DNA of 64,000 nt. Origin: Georgenia muralis (GTDB lineage Bacteria > Actinomycetota > Actinomycetes > Actinomycetales > Actinomycetaceae). The number at the start of each line of letters is the position of its first letter. Position 1 is the stretch's first letter. Of this stretch, positions 8,451 to 17,893 are shown in pieces. The translations under genes and the position numbers were made by a program. Location of the stretch: NCBI RefSeq assembly GCF_003814705.1, contig NZ_RKRA01000001.1, forward strand, positions 930,001 to 994,000, in the 5' to 3' direction. The notes below the pieces were generated by a model that worked only from the letters and a program-made list of their open reading frames with translations, was not told where the DNA came from and made no database searches.

Positions 8451-9692
8451 ATGACTCGTGGAGTTGTCCTCGCACACGACTATGCGACGCAGCGTGGCGG
8501 CGCGGAGCGTGTGGCCCTCATGCTGGCCCGGGCGTTCCCGGGCTCGCCCATGTACACGACGTTGTACGACCCGAAGGGAACCTTCCCCGACTTCGGCGAG
8601 ATCGACCTGCGCACGAGCGGTCTCGACCGCCTCTCCCTCCTGCGCCGCAGCCACCGGCTGGCCCTGCCCCTGCTCGCGCCGGCGGTCAGCTCGCAGAAGG
8701 TGGTGGGCGACGTCCTCGTGGCCAGCTCCACCGGCTGGGCACACGGGTACCGCGGCGCCACGCACACGGTGGTGTACTGCCACGCGCCTGCCCGCTGGCT
8801 CTACCAGCGCGAGCGCTACCTCGGCTCGCACAGTAACCCCGGCCTGGCCGGGCGCGCCACCCACATGGTCTCCGCCGCGGCGCTGGGGGGGCTCTCGGGG
8901 CGCCTGCGCCGGTGGGACGCCCGCGCGGCCGCGCACGCCGACCTCTACCTCGCCAACTCCACGGTCACCCAGCGGGCGATCGCCGAGACGTACGGCATCG
9001 AGGCGCAGGTCCTCTCCCCGCCGCCGGCCCTCATGCCCGCCGGCGGCGAGCGCGCCGTGCCGGGCATCGAGCCCGGTTTCGTGCTCTGCGTGGCACGGCT
9101 CATGCCGTACAAGAACGTCGACGCCGTCATCGCCGCTGTCAACTCCCTGCCCGACGTCCACCTCGTCGTGGTCGGCGCCGGGCCCGACCGGCCACGGCTG
9201 GAGGCCATGGCCGGCGAGCGCGTCCACCTCCTGGGCCGGGTCGACGACGACGAGCTGCGCTGGCTCTACCGCAACAGCGCCGCGCTCGCGGCCGCGTCGT
9301 ACGAGGACTACGGCCTCTCCCCGCTCGAGGCCGGTGCCTTCGGCAAGCCCTCGGTCGTGCTCCGCGACGGCGGCTACCTCGACACGGTCGTCGAGGGCCG
9401 CAACGGCGTGTTCTTCGACGCCCCCCGGGCCGACGCCATCGCCGACGCCCTCGTCGAGGCCCTCGAGCGCCCCTGGGACCGCCGCCTCATCGAGATGCAC
9501 GTGGCGCACTTCGGCATCGAGAGCTTCAACCACCGGCTGCGCCTGGCCGTCGGGACGTTCCTGCCGCAGTCGCTCACCGCGTCCCAGGCCGGCGGGAACC
9601 ACCTCGCGACGTCGCTCGGCGCCGACGAGCCCATGGCCGCGCGGATCGCGGAGAAGCGCGTCTCGCGCGCGCGGCACCGAGCGGCGGCCTGA
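8451..9692 (+). CDS. Glycosyltransferase family 4
   Basis: A 413-residue cytoplasmic GT-B enzyme. The N-terminal half has the GT4 glycine loop region (AHDYATQRGGAERVAL); the C-terminal half has the sugar-nucleotide site: CVARLMPYKNVDAVI with the phosphate-contacting Lys, and the E-x7-E motif in SYEDYGLSPLEAGAFG. Start at ATG 8451; the frame is open upstream but that stretch is the regulatory region. Its stop overlaps the LCP gene (TGATG), making it the first gene of an operon that continues to 12705. It probably adds an early sugar to the lipid-linked repeat unit; donor unknown. Confidence 0.9.
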   Translation: MTRGVVLAHDYATQRGGAERVALMLARAFPGSPMYTTLYDPKGTFPDFGEIDLRTSGLDRLSLLRRSHRLALPLLAPAVSSQKVVGDVLVASSTGWAHGYRGATHTVVYCHAPARWLYQRERYLGSHSNPGLAGRATHMVSAAALGGLSGRLRRWDARAAAHADLYLANSTVTQRAIAETYGIEAQVLSPPPALMPAGGERAVPGIEPGFVLCVARLMPYKNVDAVIAAVNSLPDVHLVVVGAGPDRPRLEAMAGERVHLLGRVDDDELRWLYRNSAALAAASYEDYGLSPLEAGAFGKPSVVLRDGGYLDTVVEGRNGVFFDAPRADAIADALVEALERPWDRRLIEMHVAHFGIESFNHRLRLAVGTFLPQSLTASQAGGNHLATSLGADEPMAARIAEKRVSRARHRAAA

Positions 9693-10873
9693 TGACCCGG
9701 CGACCCGCCACGGCCGACCCACCGGGCGGCCTGCTCCTCGCGCAGCCGGACGGACCGCTCCTGGACGGGCGGGACCAGGGCGCGCCCGGCGACCACCACG
9801 CACCTGCCGACGGCGCACCTGACGTCCGCCGCACGCGCCGGGTACTGGTCGCCGTCGCCGCGCTCGTCGCGGTCCTCGGCGTGGTGCTCGTCGGTGCGGT
9901 CGTGACCGTCCAGCAGCGGGTGGGTGAGGCGGTGGAGTGGCTCGACGACCCGTTCCTCGCCCTGCCCTCCCGGCCGCCGGCGGCCGGCCAGCAGGCCCCG
10001 GACCCGGCCAAGGGCTCCACCGCCGTTGTCGCGACCGGTGCACCGCTGACCGCGCTGATCCTCGGCTCGGACAGCCGGATCTCGGCGGGCGACCCGGACC
10101 AGTGGGCCTACGGCGCCCAGCGCACCGACGCGATCATGCTCGCCCAGCTCTCCGGCGACCGGGAGAACCTCACCGTGATGTCGCTCCCGCGCGACTCCTG
10201 GGTCGACGTCCCGGGGTACGGGCAGGCGAAGCTCAACGCCGCGTTCTCCTGGGGCGGACCGACCCTGATGATCCAGACCGTCGAGCAGCTCACCGGCGTG
10301 CGGGTGGACCACTTCGCCGTCGCCGACTTCGAGTCGTTCTCCCGCCTGACCGACGCCCTCGGCGGTGTCGAGCTCACCCTGCCCGAGGGCCTGGACACCC
10401 GCGGGCAGGTGTACCCGCCCGGGACGCACGTGCTCGACGGCGAAGCGGCCCTGGCCTACACGCGTGAGCGGTACGGCCTGCCCGGCGGCGACTTCGACCG
10501 GGTCCAGCGCCAGCAGAACTGGCTGCGGGCGATCGTGGAGTCGGCGGTGGACGAGAACGTCCTCGCCAACCCGGTGCGCACGGCAGGGCTGGTCACCGTC
10601 GTGGCGGAGTCCCTCGCCGTCGACGGGGGGCTGGGCGTGGACCAGATGCGCGCCATCGCCCTGGACCTGGGCGGCATGGAGCGCGATGACGTCCTGTTCG
10701 TCACCGCACCGCACCTGGGGACCGGGTGGAGCCCGGACGGCACCCAGTCCATCGTCCGGCTCGACGACGCCCGGCTCGCCGAGGTCTCCCGCGCCTTCGC
10801 GGAGGACCGGGTGGCCGAGCTCCTCCGGACCCGGCCCGACCTGGCCACCGTGCTCGGCGAGGAGGTGCGGTGA
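9692..10873 (+). CDS. LytR-CpsA-Psr (LCP) family protein
   Basis: A 393-residue protein with one transmembrane helix (about 51-73) and an extracellular LCP domain (about 120-340). Visible family motifs are ILGSDSR, RTDAIMLAQ, VMSLPRDSWVDVPGYG (polyprenyl-phosphate-binding Arg), KLNAAF, and the YTRERYGLPGGDFDRVQRQQ motif. LCP proteins move polymers from a lipid carrier to peptidoglycan. In this locus it most likely attaches the surface polysaccharide to the wall. Start ATG overlaps the previous stop by one base. Confidence 0.92.
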   Translation: MTRRPATADPPGGLLLAQPDGPLLDGRDQGAPGDHHAPADGAPDVRRTRRVLVAVAALVAVLGVVLVGAVVTVQQRVGEAVEWLDDPFLALPSRPPAAGQQAPDPAKGSTAVVATGAPLTALILGSDSRISAGDPDQWAYGAQRTDAIMLAQLSGDRENLTVMSLPRDSWVDVPGYGQAKLNAAFSWGGPTLMIQTVEQLTGVRVDHFAVADFESFSRLTDALGGVELTLPEGLDTRGQVYPPGTHVLDGEAALAYTRERYGLPGGDFDRVQRQQNWLRAIVESAVDENVLANPVRTAGLVTVVAESLAVDGGLGVDQMRAIALDLGGMERDDVLFVTAPHLGTGWSPDGTQSIVRLDDARLAEVSRAFAEDRVAELLRTRPDLATVLGEEVR

Positions 10874-12705
10874 CCGTGCGCGCGCGCGAGATCGTCGACC
10901 TCCTCGCCGGAGAGTCTCCCGCCCGGCGCCGCCGTCACCCGAGCGGGCTGCGCCTGGTCCAGGGCAGCCTCTTGGCGCCGTCCCCCGAGCCCGCGGCGGG
11001 TACCGGCCGGCACCGCGCCACGGTCGAGGAGGACGTGGCGGCGGGCCGCGCCCCGGCGAGCCCGGCCGTCGCCGGCCCGGTCGCCAGCCCCACCGCAGCC
11101 GGCCGGCTCGCCGGCCCGCCCGCCGGTCCCGTGCTCGAGGGCCCGTCCGTGACGGCACCGGTCGACGAGCCGCAGCCCGCGGTCGTAGCCCCAGCGCCTG
11201 ACGCCCACGTCTCGCTGGCCCCCCTGACTCCCGGTCCCCAGGCCGGGAAAGGCGTGGCGCCGTCGTTTCCTTCCCCCAGGGACGACGGCGCCACTCCGCC
11301 TTGGTACGGCAGGTACCGCGCCGTCCTCCTCGTCGTCGACGCCGCGATGGTCACCCTCACCCTCCTCGCCGCCCAGTTCGCCCGGTTCGGAGTGCGCGGT
11401 GCGCAGGGCCGCGTGTTCGTGGCGGGTGAGCTGTTCTCGTACGCCGTCGTCGGCGCCGCCTTCGCCGCGGTGTGGATGCTGGCTCTGTCCGCGAACGAGT
11501 CCCGCAACCGCCGGGTGGTCGGGGCCGGGCTGGAGGAGTACCGCAAGGTCGTGACCGGCACCTTCACCGCCTTCGGGATCGTCGCGATCGGCTCCTACCT
11601 CCTCCAGATCGAGCTCTCCCGCGTCTACTTCGCCGTCGCGTTCCCGCTGGGGCTCGTCTTCGTCCTCCTCGGCCGGCTCGCCCTGCGGATCCACCTCGGT
11701 GCGCGACGGCGGCAGGGCCGGCACATGACCGGCGTGGTCGTCGTGGGCAGCCGTCCCGAGATCCGCCGGGCGCTGGACGAGCTGCGCCGCAACCCCGAGG
11801 CCGGCTACCGCGCCGTCGCCGTCTCGATCGTCGACGCCAAGGACGACGCGGACCGCCACGACGGTCTGCCGCACGTCCCGAGGCGGAACCTGCGCGCCTT
11901 CGTCGACACCCCGGCGGTGGGCGCCGTCGTCGTCGCCGGCGGTCTGCCCCGCATGGACATCCGGCTGCTCGCCTGGGAGCTGGAGAACACCCACGTCGAG
12001 CTCATGCTCGTCTCCCAGCTCACCGACGTCGCCGGGCCGCGGGTCCACGCCAGCCCCGCGCACAACCTCCCGATGGTCCACGTGGACCTCCCCCAGTACT
12101 CCGGGTTCAACCACCTGGCCAAGCGGGCGCTCGACGTCGTCGTCGCCTCGCTGATCCTCACGGTCATGGCCCCCGTGCTCGCCCTCGTGGCCCTTGCCAT
12201 CAAGCTCGAGGACGGCGGCCCGGTGATTTTCCGGCAGCTGCGGGTGGGGCAGAACGGCGAGATGTTCACCATGCACAAGCTCCGCTCGATGGCCCTCGAC
12301 GCCGAGGAGCGCCTCGCGGAGCTTCGCGGCCACGACGACGGCAACGGCGTGCTGTTCAAGATGCGGCACGACCCGCGGGTCACCCGGGTGGGCCGGTTCA
12401 TCCGGCGGTTCTCCCTCGACGAGTTCCCCCAGTTCTTCGACGTCCTCCTCGGGCGCATGTCCGTGGTCGGACCTCGGCCGCCGCTGCCCAGCGAGGTCGA
12501 GGGCTACGCCGGGCACGTGCGCCGGCGCCTGCTCACCAAGCCGGGCATCACCGGCCTGTGGCAGGTCAGTGGCCGCTCGGACCTGTCCTGGGAGGACGGC
12601 GTCCGGCTGGACCTGGCGTACGTGGAGAACTGGTCGGTCGCCGGTGACCTCATCATCATCCTCAAGACCGCCAAGGCCGTCATCAGCGCCCGCGGCGCCT
12701 ACTGA
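10870..12705 (+). CDS. Polyprenyl-phosphate sugar-1-phosphate transferase (WbaP/CpsE type)
   Basis: A 611-residue membrane enzyme that should start chain synthesis by moving a sugar-1-phosphate onto undecaprenyl phosphate. The GTG start overlaps the LCP stop (GTGA). Residues 1-145 are disordered and Ala/Pro-rich; four hydrophobic segments (about 150-265) and a nucleotide-fold-like region (about 280-400) follow. The catalytic bacterial sugar transferase domain (about 418-611) shows KRALDVVVASL, FRQLRVGQNGEMFTMHKLRSM, RFIRRFSLDEFPQFFDVL, SVVGPRPPLPSEV and KPGITGLWQVSGRSDLSWED. Which sugar it uses cannot be read from the sequence. Confidence 0.93.
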   Translation: MTVRAREIVDLLAGESPARRRRHPSGLRLVQGSLLAPSPEPAAGTGRHRATVEEDVAAGRAPASPAVAGPVASPTAAGRLAGPPAGPVLEGPSVTAPVDEPQPAVVAPAPDAHVSLAPLTPGPQAGKGVAPSFPSPRDDGATPPWYGRYRAVLLVVDAAMVTLTLLAAQFARFGVRGAQGRVFVAGELFSYAVVGAAFAAVWMLALSANESRNRRVVGAGLEEYRKVVTGTFTAFGIVAIGSYLLQIELSRVYFAVAFPLGLVFVLLGRLALRIHLGARRRQGRHMTGVVVVGSRPEIRRALDELRRNPEAGYRAVAVSIVDAKDDADRHDGLPHVPRRNLRAFVDTPAVGAVVVAGGLPRMDIRLLAWELENTHVELMLVSQLTDVAGPRVHASPAHNLPMVHVDLPQYSGFNHLAKRALDVVVASLILTVMAPVLALVALAIKLEDGGPVIFRQLRVGQNGEMFTMHKLRSMALDAEERLAELRGHDDGNGVLFKMRHDPRVTRVGRFIRRFSLDEFPQFFDVLLGRMSVVGPRPPLPSEVEGYAGHVRRRLLTKPGITGLWQVSGRSDLSWEDGVRLDLAYVENWSVAGDLIIILKTAKAVISARGAY

Positions 12706-12791
12706 GGCGGTGGTGGCCGCGGTCGGGGTCACGTGGCCACACCGGATCGTCCGGACCGATCGGCGCCGCCGAAGGCCACCGGCGTGCGAGG

Positions 12792-14114
12792 ATGTCCCGC
12801 GTGGGTCAGCGGCTCGTGGTGGTGGCATCGACGTTCCCCGCGAACGCGGAGGACCCCGTACCCGCCTTCGTGCGGGACCAGGTCGAAGCCATGCATCGTC
12901 TCGACCCGAGCCTGGAGATCCACGTCCTCGCCCCGCACGACCCGCGCTCGCGCACCCACCGGTTCACCCGGCACGAGCACTTCTTCGAGCACCGCTTCCA
13001 CTACTTCTGGCCGTGGCAGGCGGAGCGGCTCGCGGGCCGGGGCATCCTGCCGGCGCTGCAGGAGAACCGGCTGCTGTACGTGCTCGTGCCGTTCTTCTTC
13101 GTCGGGGAGCTCGTGGCGTTGGTCCGGTTGATCCGCCGCGTCCGCCCCGAGCTCGTCTACGCCCACTGGTTCACCCCGCAGGGGTTGACCGCCTGCTGGG
13201 CGTGCGTGCTCACGGGTGCGCCGTTCGTCTTCACCACCCACGCCGCCGACGTCGCCGTGTGGCACAAGGTGCCGGTGCTCGGCCCGCGAGTGGTGCGCTG
13301 GCACGCGCGGCGGGCGCGGGCGGTCACCGCGGTGAGCCGGCGTTCGCTCGAACGGCTCGGCGGGTTCTTCCCCGCGGATGAGTGGGACCGGCGGTCGGCC
13401 GACGTGCCGATCCTGCCGATGGGGGTGGACACGGTGCCGGTGCTCGCCGGCGGAACGACGGCAGTGGAGGCGCCGGCCGCCTCTGCCTCCTTCCCGTCGA
13501 CCGACGACGTCCCGCCGACGATCCTCTTCCTCGGCCGGCTCGCCGAGAAGAAGGGGGTCGCCTACCTCCTCGAGGCTTTCGCGGAGGCGCGCGGGTCGCT
13601 GACCGGGTGGCGCCTCGTCGTCGCCGGCGACGGGTCGTTGCTGCCGGACCTGCAGGAGCTGGCCAGGAGCCTCGGGCTGGACGACGCGGTCGAGTTCACC
13701 GGCTACGTCACCGGCGCTCGCAAGACCCAGCTCCTCGCCGCGGCGAGCGTCCACGTCGTGCCGTCGATCATCACGGACACCGGGGACGCCGAGGGACTGC
13801 CCGTCTCCCTGCTCGAGGGGCTCGCGCACGGGCGGACGTGCGTCGCGACCGCCGAGAGCGGCGCGGACGACATCCTCGTCGACGGCGTCAACGGCTTCCT
13901 CGTGCCGCACCGCGACGCCGGCGCGCTCGGCCGGGCGCTCGTGCGTGCGGCGACGATGCCGGACGCCGAGCGGGCAGCGATGAGCGCGGAGGCCGTCGCC
14001 ACCGCGGCGGCGTTCGCGTGGCCGGAGGTCGCCGGGCGGTACCTGGCGTGGCTCTTCCCAGAGCGGGCAGCGACGACGGCGGCGGCGACGGCGGCGACGA
14101 CGACGACGGTCTAG
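12792..14114 (+). CDS. Glycosyltransferase family 4
   Basis: A 440-residue GT-B enzyme. The acceptor half has SWF-like elements (YAHWFTPQGL, FTTHAADVAVW) and the donor half has GRLAEKKGVAYLLEAF and the E-x7-E-like GDAEGLPVSLLEGLAHG. The last 20 residues are Ala/Thr-rich, coded by an ACGGCG-type run. ATG 12792 is preceded by GCGAGG but at very short distance. The stop overlaps the stop of the convergent gene by 4 bases (14111-14114). The ITDTGDAEGLP motif resembles colanic-acid-type GT4 enzymes (WcaL/AmsK-like), an inference from pattern memory. Confidence 0.88.
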   Translation: MSRVGQRLVVVASTFPANAEDPVPAFVRDQVEAMHRLDPSLEIHVLAPHDPRSRTHRFTRHEHFFEHRFHYFWPWQAERLAGRGILPALQENRLLYVLVPFFFVGELVALVRLIRRVRPELVYAHWFTPQGLTACWACVLTGAPFVFTTHAADVAVWHKVPVLGPRVVRWHARRARAVTAVSRRSLERLGGFFPADEWDRRSADVPILPMGVDTVPVLAGGTTAVEAPAASASFPSTDDVPPTILFLGRLAEKKGVAYLLEAFAEARGSLTGWRLVVAGDGSLLPDLQELARSLGLDDAVEFTGYVTGARKTQLLAAASVHVVPSIITDTGDAEGLPVSLLEGLAHGRTCVATAESGADDILVDGVNGFLVPHRDAGALGRALVRAATMPDAERAAMSAEAVATAAAFAWPEVAGRYLAWLFPERAATTAAATAATTTTV

Positions 14115-15610
14115 ATCTGGGCGATGGCGCGCACCATCTCGAACGAGACGTCCGCAAGACCGAGGAGCACACCGCCTGCCCAGGCGATCTCGAGCCAGGG
14201 CCGCCACCGCGGGTGTCGCTCGGCGGCATCCTCCAGGGCGACCCGCACGGCACCGACCAGCAACACCCAAGACAGGCCGTGGAAGCGCGTCCGGACGACC
14301 TGCGTGCCCAGCACCAGCCAGTGCACCCAGGCAGTGGCACCGAGGAGGGTGAACCGCCGTAGCACCGTCCCGCGCCGCCACAGCACGTACGCCAGGGCCG
14401 GGACGAGGAGCAGCTGGACCACGAGGGAGGTGCGCCCGCCCCACGGCTCCTGGCTCCCGACGAGACCGGTGACGAGGGGCATGACCGGCACGAGCAGCTG
14501 GTCGGTACGCGACGGCAGCCGCGAGAGGACGTCCACGCTGGGCGTCGCTCCGAGCGCAGGGTCCACGAGGTACCCGGTGATCAGCCACTGCCGCACCGAC
14601 CAGAACCCCAGGGTGAGAACCGCCGTCGCCCCGAGCACCAGCCACTGCCGTACCACGGTGCGGTAGGCCCCGGCCGGACGGTGGGCCTCGGCCCACCAGC
14701 GGAGCAGCAGTGCGAGCCCGACGGCGCCCGCCGCGGCGGCGGACGTCGGCTTGATGCTGATGGCCACGGCAAGCAGGACCGACGTCGCCACGAGGCCGGT
14801 CGTCAGGGTGCGTCCAGCGGTCCGGACGCCGGTCGGGCCTGCCCGGACGGTCGCTGCCAGGGTGCCGGCCGGCGCTGCGGTCGCCAGGGCCAGGGCGACC
14901 GCCGCGGCGGCGAAGGCGCTCGCGGCGGTGTCGTTGTAGGCCGTGTAGGCCTGGTCCCACACCACCGGCATCGCCATGGCCGCGGCGGCGACCGCCCCGG
15001 TGGCGCGCACGCCCATGACGCGGGCGGCCCCGGCGGCGGCGAGCCCGAGGGCCGGCAGGGTCAGCAGGTGCAGCAGGTGCGCGGCCACGTACGAGCCCTG
15101 CGTCGCGGCCGCGGTATAGACGATCTCCATGAACGGGAAGCCGTCCACGTGCTTGTAGGGACTGTCGTTCCAGCTCCCTGCCGCGGCCCACTCCACCGGC
15201 GCAGCCCAGTGGTACTCCAGCTCGTCGATCCGCAGTGGGGGCGCCAGGGCCGCGATGGCCGCCACACCCAGCCCGGCGGCGACCGCGAGCACCGGGACCG
15301 GCGTGAGCCGGACCTGGGCCCTCGCGCCCACGACGAGCTCCGCGAGGAGGACGCCGACCGGCCGACGCGCGGCCACCGCCGTGACCGTCCCGGCAGCGGC
15401 CAGACCGAACGGGAGCCAGGCGCCGAGAAGTCCGACATGGCCGACCAGCAACGTCGCGATCCCCACCACGGCCAGACCGGCGAGAGGGACGAGCGCGGCC
15501 CGGGTGACCGTCGGGACGTGAAGTCGCTCGCGCAGTCCGGCGACGACGGCGAGTCCGAGCGCAACCACGGCTCCGACGAGCAGGACCGCCGTTCCCAGCT
15601 GACCGATCAC
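14111..15610 (-). CDS. Polytopic membrane protein, probable GT-C type glycosyltransferase
   Basis: A 499-residue protein with about ten or more hydrophobic helices. Between the third and fourth helix a loop holds RIDELEYHWAAP, an acidic motif like the D/E pair of polyprenyl-sugar-dependent GT-C enzymes, followed by PYKHVDGFPFMEIVY. The C-terminal half has another conserved-looking loop (FWSVRQWLITGYLVDPALG). I infer a lipid-linked sugar transferase acting outside the membrane, but no family was confirmed. The start is GTG 15610, which overlaps the stop of the upstream GT4 gene (GTGA). Confidence 0.7.
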   Translation of the reverse strand: MIGQLGTAVLLVGAVVALGLAVVAGLRERLHVPTVTRAALVPLAGLAVVGIATLLVGHVGLLGAWLPFGLAAAGTVTAVAARRPVGVLLAELVVGARAQVRLTPVPVLAVAAGLGVAAIAALAPPLRIDELEYHWAAPVEWAAAGSWNDSPYKHVDGFPFMEIVYTAAATQGSYVAAHLLHLLTLPALGLAAAGAARVMGVRATGAVAAAAMAMPVVWDQAYTAYNDTAASAFAAAAVALALATAAPAGTLAATVRAGPTGVRTAGRTLTTGLVATSVLLAVAISIKPTSAAAAGAVGLALLLRWWAEAHRPAGAYRTVVRQWLVLGATAVLTLGFWSVRQWLITGYLVDPALGATPSVDVLSRLPSRTDQLLVPVMPLVTGLVGSQEPWGGRTSLVVQLLLVPALAYVLWRRGTVLRRFTLLGATAWVHWLVLGTQVVRTRFHGLSWVLLVGAVRVALEDAAERHPRWRPWLEIAWAGGVLLGLADVSFEMVRAIAQI

Positions 15611-16707
15611 GACAGGCCTGCCCAGACGGCGGCGTGACCCGCGGCGCTGCGTTCCCACGTGAACTCCGCTGCACGCTCCCGACCGCGGGCGACGAGCCCG
15701 TCCACGGCCGTGTCGCCCGACACCGCCCAGAGGATGCCCTCGGCGATCTCCGCCGGCGTCGGCTCGACGAGGATGCCGCCGTCGCCGACCACCTCCGGCA
15801 GCGAGGAGGTCCGCGCCGCGACGACCGGCACCCGCGCCGCCATCGCCTCGAGCGCCGGCAGGCCGAAGCCCTCGTAGAGGGACGGCACCACCACGGCGGC
15901 TGCGCCGGCGAGCAGCCCGGCGATGACGTCGTCAGGAACCCGGCCGACCTGCCGGACACCCGCGAGGTCCCGGAAGAGGTCGTCCCGGCGCGGGTGCGGC
16001 GGGCCGGTGAGGACGAGCGTGAGGTCCGGCCGGCTGCTGCGGACCGACGGCCACGCGGCAGCGAGCCCCTCGAGGTTCTTCCGCCGGGACGCCCCGCCGG
16101 CGTGGAGCACGTAGGGCCCGGTGATGCCGAGCCGGGCGAGCTGCTCGGATGGCGCGGGGGTGGCGTCGAGGTAGCGGTCGTCGACGCCGTTGTGGACGAC
16201 GGTGGGGTCGACGACTCCGAGGAGCTCGACCGCCTCGGCCGCGGAGAAGCGGGACACGCAGATGACCGCGGCCGCCCGCCGGATCTCCTCGGGCGCAGCC
16301 GCGACGGGTGCAGACTCGTCCGGGAACCGCCACGCGACGACGTCGTGGAGGGTGACGACGTCGACGGGCGCTGGGGGCAGCTCGAGAGTCATGCGGTGCA
16401 CGACGGCCCCGCGCGGGTACAGCGCGGCCCCCGCGAGCCGACGTGTCCGGACTCCGGCGCGGCTGAGTGGGCCCATGGGCAGGCGCCGGTTGCCCGGCAG
16501 GGTCGAGCGCATGGACCTGGCCACGAGCCGCGAGACCCGCCAGGCGTCCGGCGGTCGGCCGGGCGCCGCCCCATCGGCCGTCCCGGCGTCCGCTGCGGCT
16601 GTCACGCCCGCCAGCGCGGACACGGCCCGGGCCGCTATCTCCTCCTGGTAGACCTGCGCCCCCATCGGCGCGCCGACGGCGGTCGTGGCCAGGACGAGCT
16701 GCGGCAT
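15607..16707 (-). CDS. Glycosyltransferase family 4
   Basis: A 366-residue GT-B enzyme with the family signs VTLHDVVAWRFPDE, AVICVSRFSAAEA, VVHNGVDDRYL, LHAGGASRRKNLEGL (donor-phosphate Lys) and SLYEGFGLPALEAMA (E-x7-E). It is like the mannosyl/rhamnosyl GT4 enzymes of O-antigen clusters. It begins 9 bases after the acyltransferase gene ends and overlaps the membrane GT gene by 4 bases, so 17778-14111 is a three-gene operon. Donor unknown. Confidence 0.9.
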   Translation of the reverse strand: MPQLVLATTAVGAPMGAQVYQEEIAARAVSALAGVTAAADAGTADGAAPGRPPDAWRVSRLVARSMRSTLPGNRRLPMGPLSRAGVRTRRLAGAALYPRGAVVHRMTLELPPAPVDVVTLHDVVAWRFPDESAPVAAAPEEIRRAAAVICVSRFSAAEAVELLGVVDPTVVHNGVDDRYLDATPAPSEQLARLGITGPYVLHAGGASRRKNLEGLAAAWPSVRSSRPDLTLVLTGPPHPRRDDLFRDLAGVRQVGRVPDDVIAGLLAGAAAVVVPSLYEGFGLPALEAMAARVPVVAARTSSLPEVVGDGGILVEPTPAEIAEGILWAVSGDTAVDGLVARGRERAAEFTWERSAAGHAAVWAGLS

Positions 16708-16716
16708 GTCGAGAGC

Positions 16717-17778
16717 CTAGGGCTCAGCGGGACGCAGGGTGGGGGATCGCGTGCTCCGCACGACCCAGGGCGCGTGGAACAGCCACGGAGCGCGGCGCAG
16801 GGCCCGCAGGGCCAGCAGCGGGCCCACCACGCCCGCCGCGGTCCCGAGCACGAGCTGGACGCGGGGATCCGCGAGCCCGAGAGCGACGAGCACCGCTCGG
16901 GTCCCTGCTGTGAAGAGGATATGCATGAGGAAGATGGGCAGGGACCGGGCACCGATGTGGCTAAGCCATCCCGAGACAGTTGAGAACCGCGCGACAATCG
17001 CCGACAGCGCGAGGAGACCTCCCACTCCCGCGGTGGTAGCGACCAGACCCTGAGCCACGGTGCGGGCCGTCCTGGCCGGATCGTTCATGGTCGGCGCCGT
17101 CGGGTCGCCCACCCCGGCGATCGCCACGAGCACTGCACCGCCACAGAGCGCCACGAGAGCCGGACGTAAGGGGGGCAGCGCGGCGACGACCCCGCTGAAG
17201 CGTGCGCGGGTGATCCATGCGCCCGCGGCGAAGAACATCAGGAGCGCGGCACCCCGCTCCCAGACGTAGGCGCCGTCGACGCCCCACCCCGCGAGGCTGA
17301 CCGCCATCACGGCGAGGGTGGCCACCACCCGAGCCGGACCACCTCGCCACGGCGAGACGAGAGCCGCGGTGGTGACCGCGACCACCAGGAGCGGCAGGAA
17401 CCACAGGTGCGCGATGGGGACCCACAACGTGAGCACCTCGAGCCAGGTGGTCCGGCCGTTGCGCAAGGAGCTGGCAGCGATCTCGAACGCCCCCTGGATC
17501 AGGGTCCAGAGCACGAAGAGGTAGAGAAGCTCCGGCACCCGTCTCCGGAGATATCTCGCCGCCCCATCGCGGTCGACGCCCGCCGGCAGCAGGAGGCCGG
17601 TGAGCAGCGCGAACATCGGAAGGTGCACGAGATAGAGCAAGAGCCCCAGGTCCGACCACGCCCCGGCGCCAGGAGCGATGCCGGCCGACTGCAGCCCACG
17701 TAGCGCGTGCCCTGCCACGACCGCCACCATGGCGAGGCCGCGCGCGACGTCGATCGTGCGGTCGCGCCCCGTGGTCAT
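16717..17778 (-). CDS. Acyltransferase 3 family membrane protein (OafA/WecH-like)
   Basis: A 353-residue protein with about ten hydrophobic helices. The opening motif RDRTIDVARGLAMVAVVAGHALRG with the catalytic-type His in the first helix, and LVHLPMFALLTGLLL in the second, are typical of acyltransferase 3 proteins that acetylate sugars on the outer face of the membrane. In this setting it probably decorates the polysaccharide with O-acetyl groups. Start ATG 17778 faces a divergent GT4 gene. Confidence 0.88.
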   Translation of the reverse strand: MTTGRDRTIDVARGLAMVAVVAGHALRGLQSAGIAPGAGAWSDLGLLLYLVHLPMFALLTGLLLPAGVDRDGAARYLRRRVPELLYLFVLWTLIQGAFEIAASSLRNGRTTWLEVLTLWVPIAHLWFLPLLVVAVTTAALVSPWRGGPARVVATLAVMAVSLAGWGVDGAYVWERGAALLMFFAAGAWITRARFSGVVAALPPLRPALVALCGGAVLVAIAGVGDPTAPTMNDPARTARTVAQGLVATTAGVGGLLALSAIVARFSTVSGWLSHIGARSLPIFLMHILFTAGTRAVLVALGLADPRVQLVLGTAAGVVGPLLALRALRRAPWLFHAPWVVRSTRSPTLRPAEP

Positions 17779-17893
17779 CGGGTCAGTATCCCAATGTGAA
17801 GCTGCGCTCGTGGGTGCATCAATCCGTCATGTGCGGACGGGGTTCTCCCTATGCTGGCAGCACCCGCACGGGCAGATGGGACAGGGGGAGATG

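Noticed and set aside
12729-15959. A 1076-codon minus-strand frame
   Set aside because: It runs through two unrelated genes on both strands and has no ribosome site or domain.
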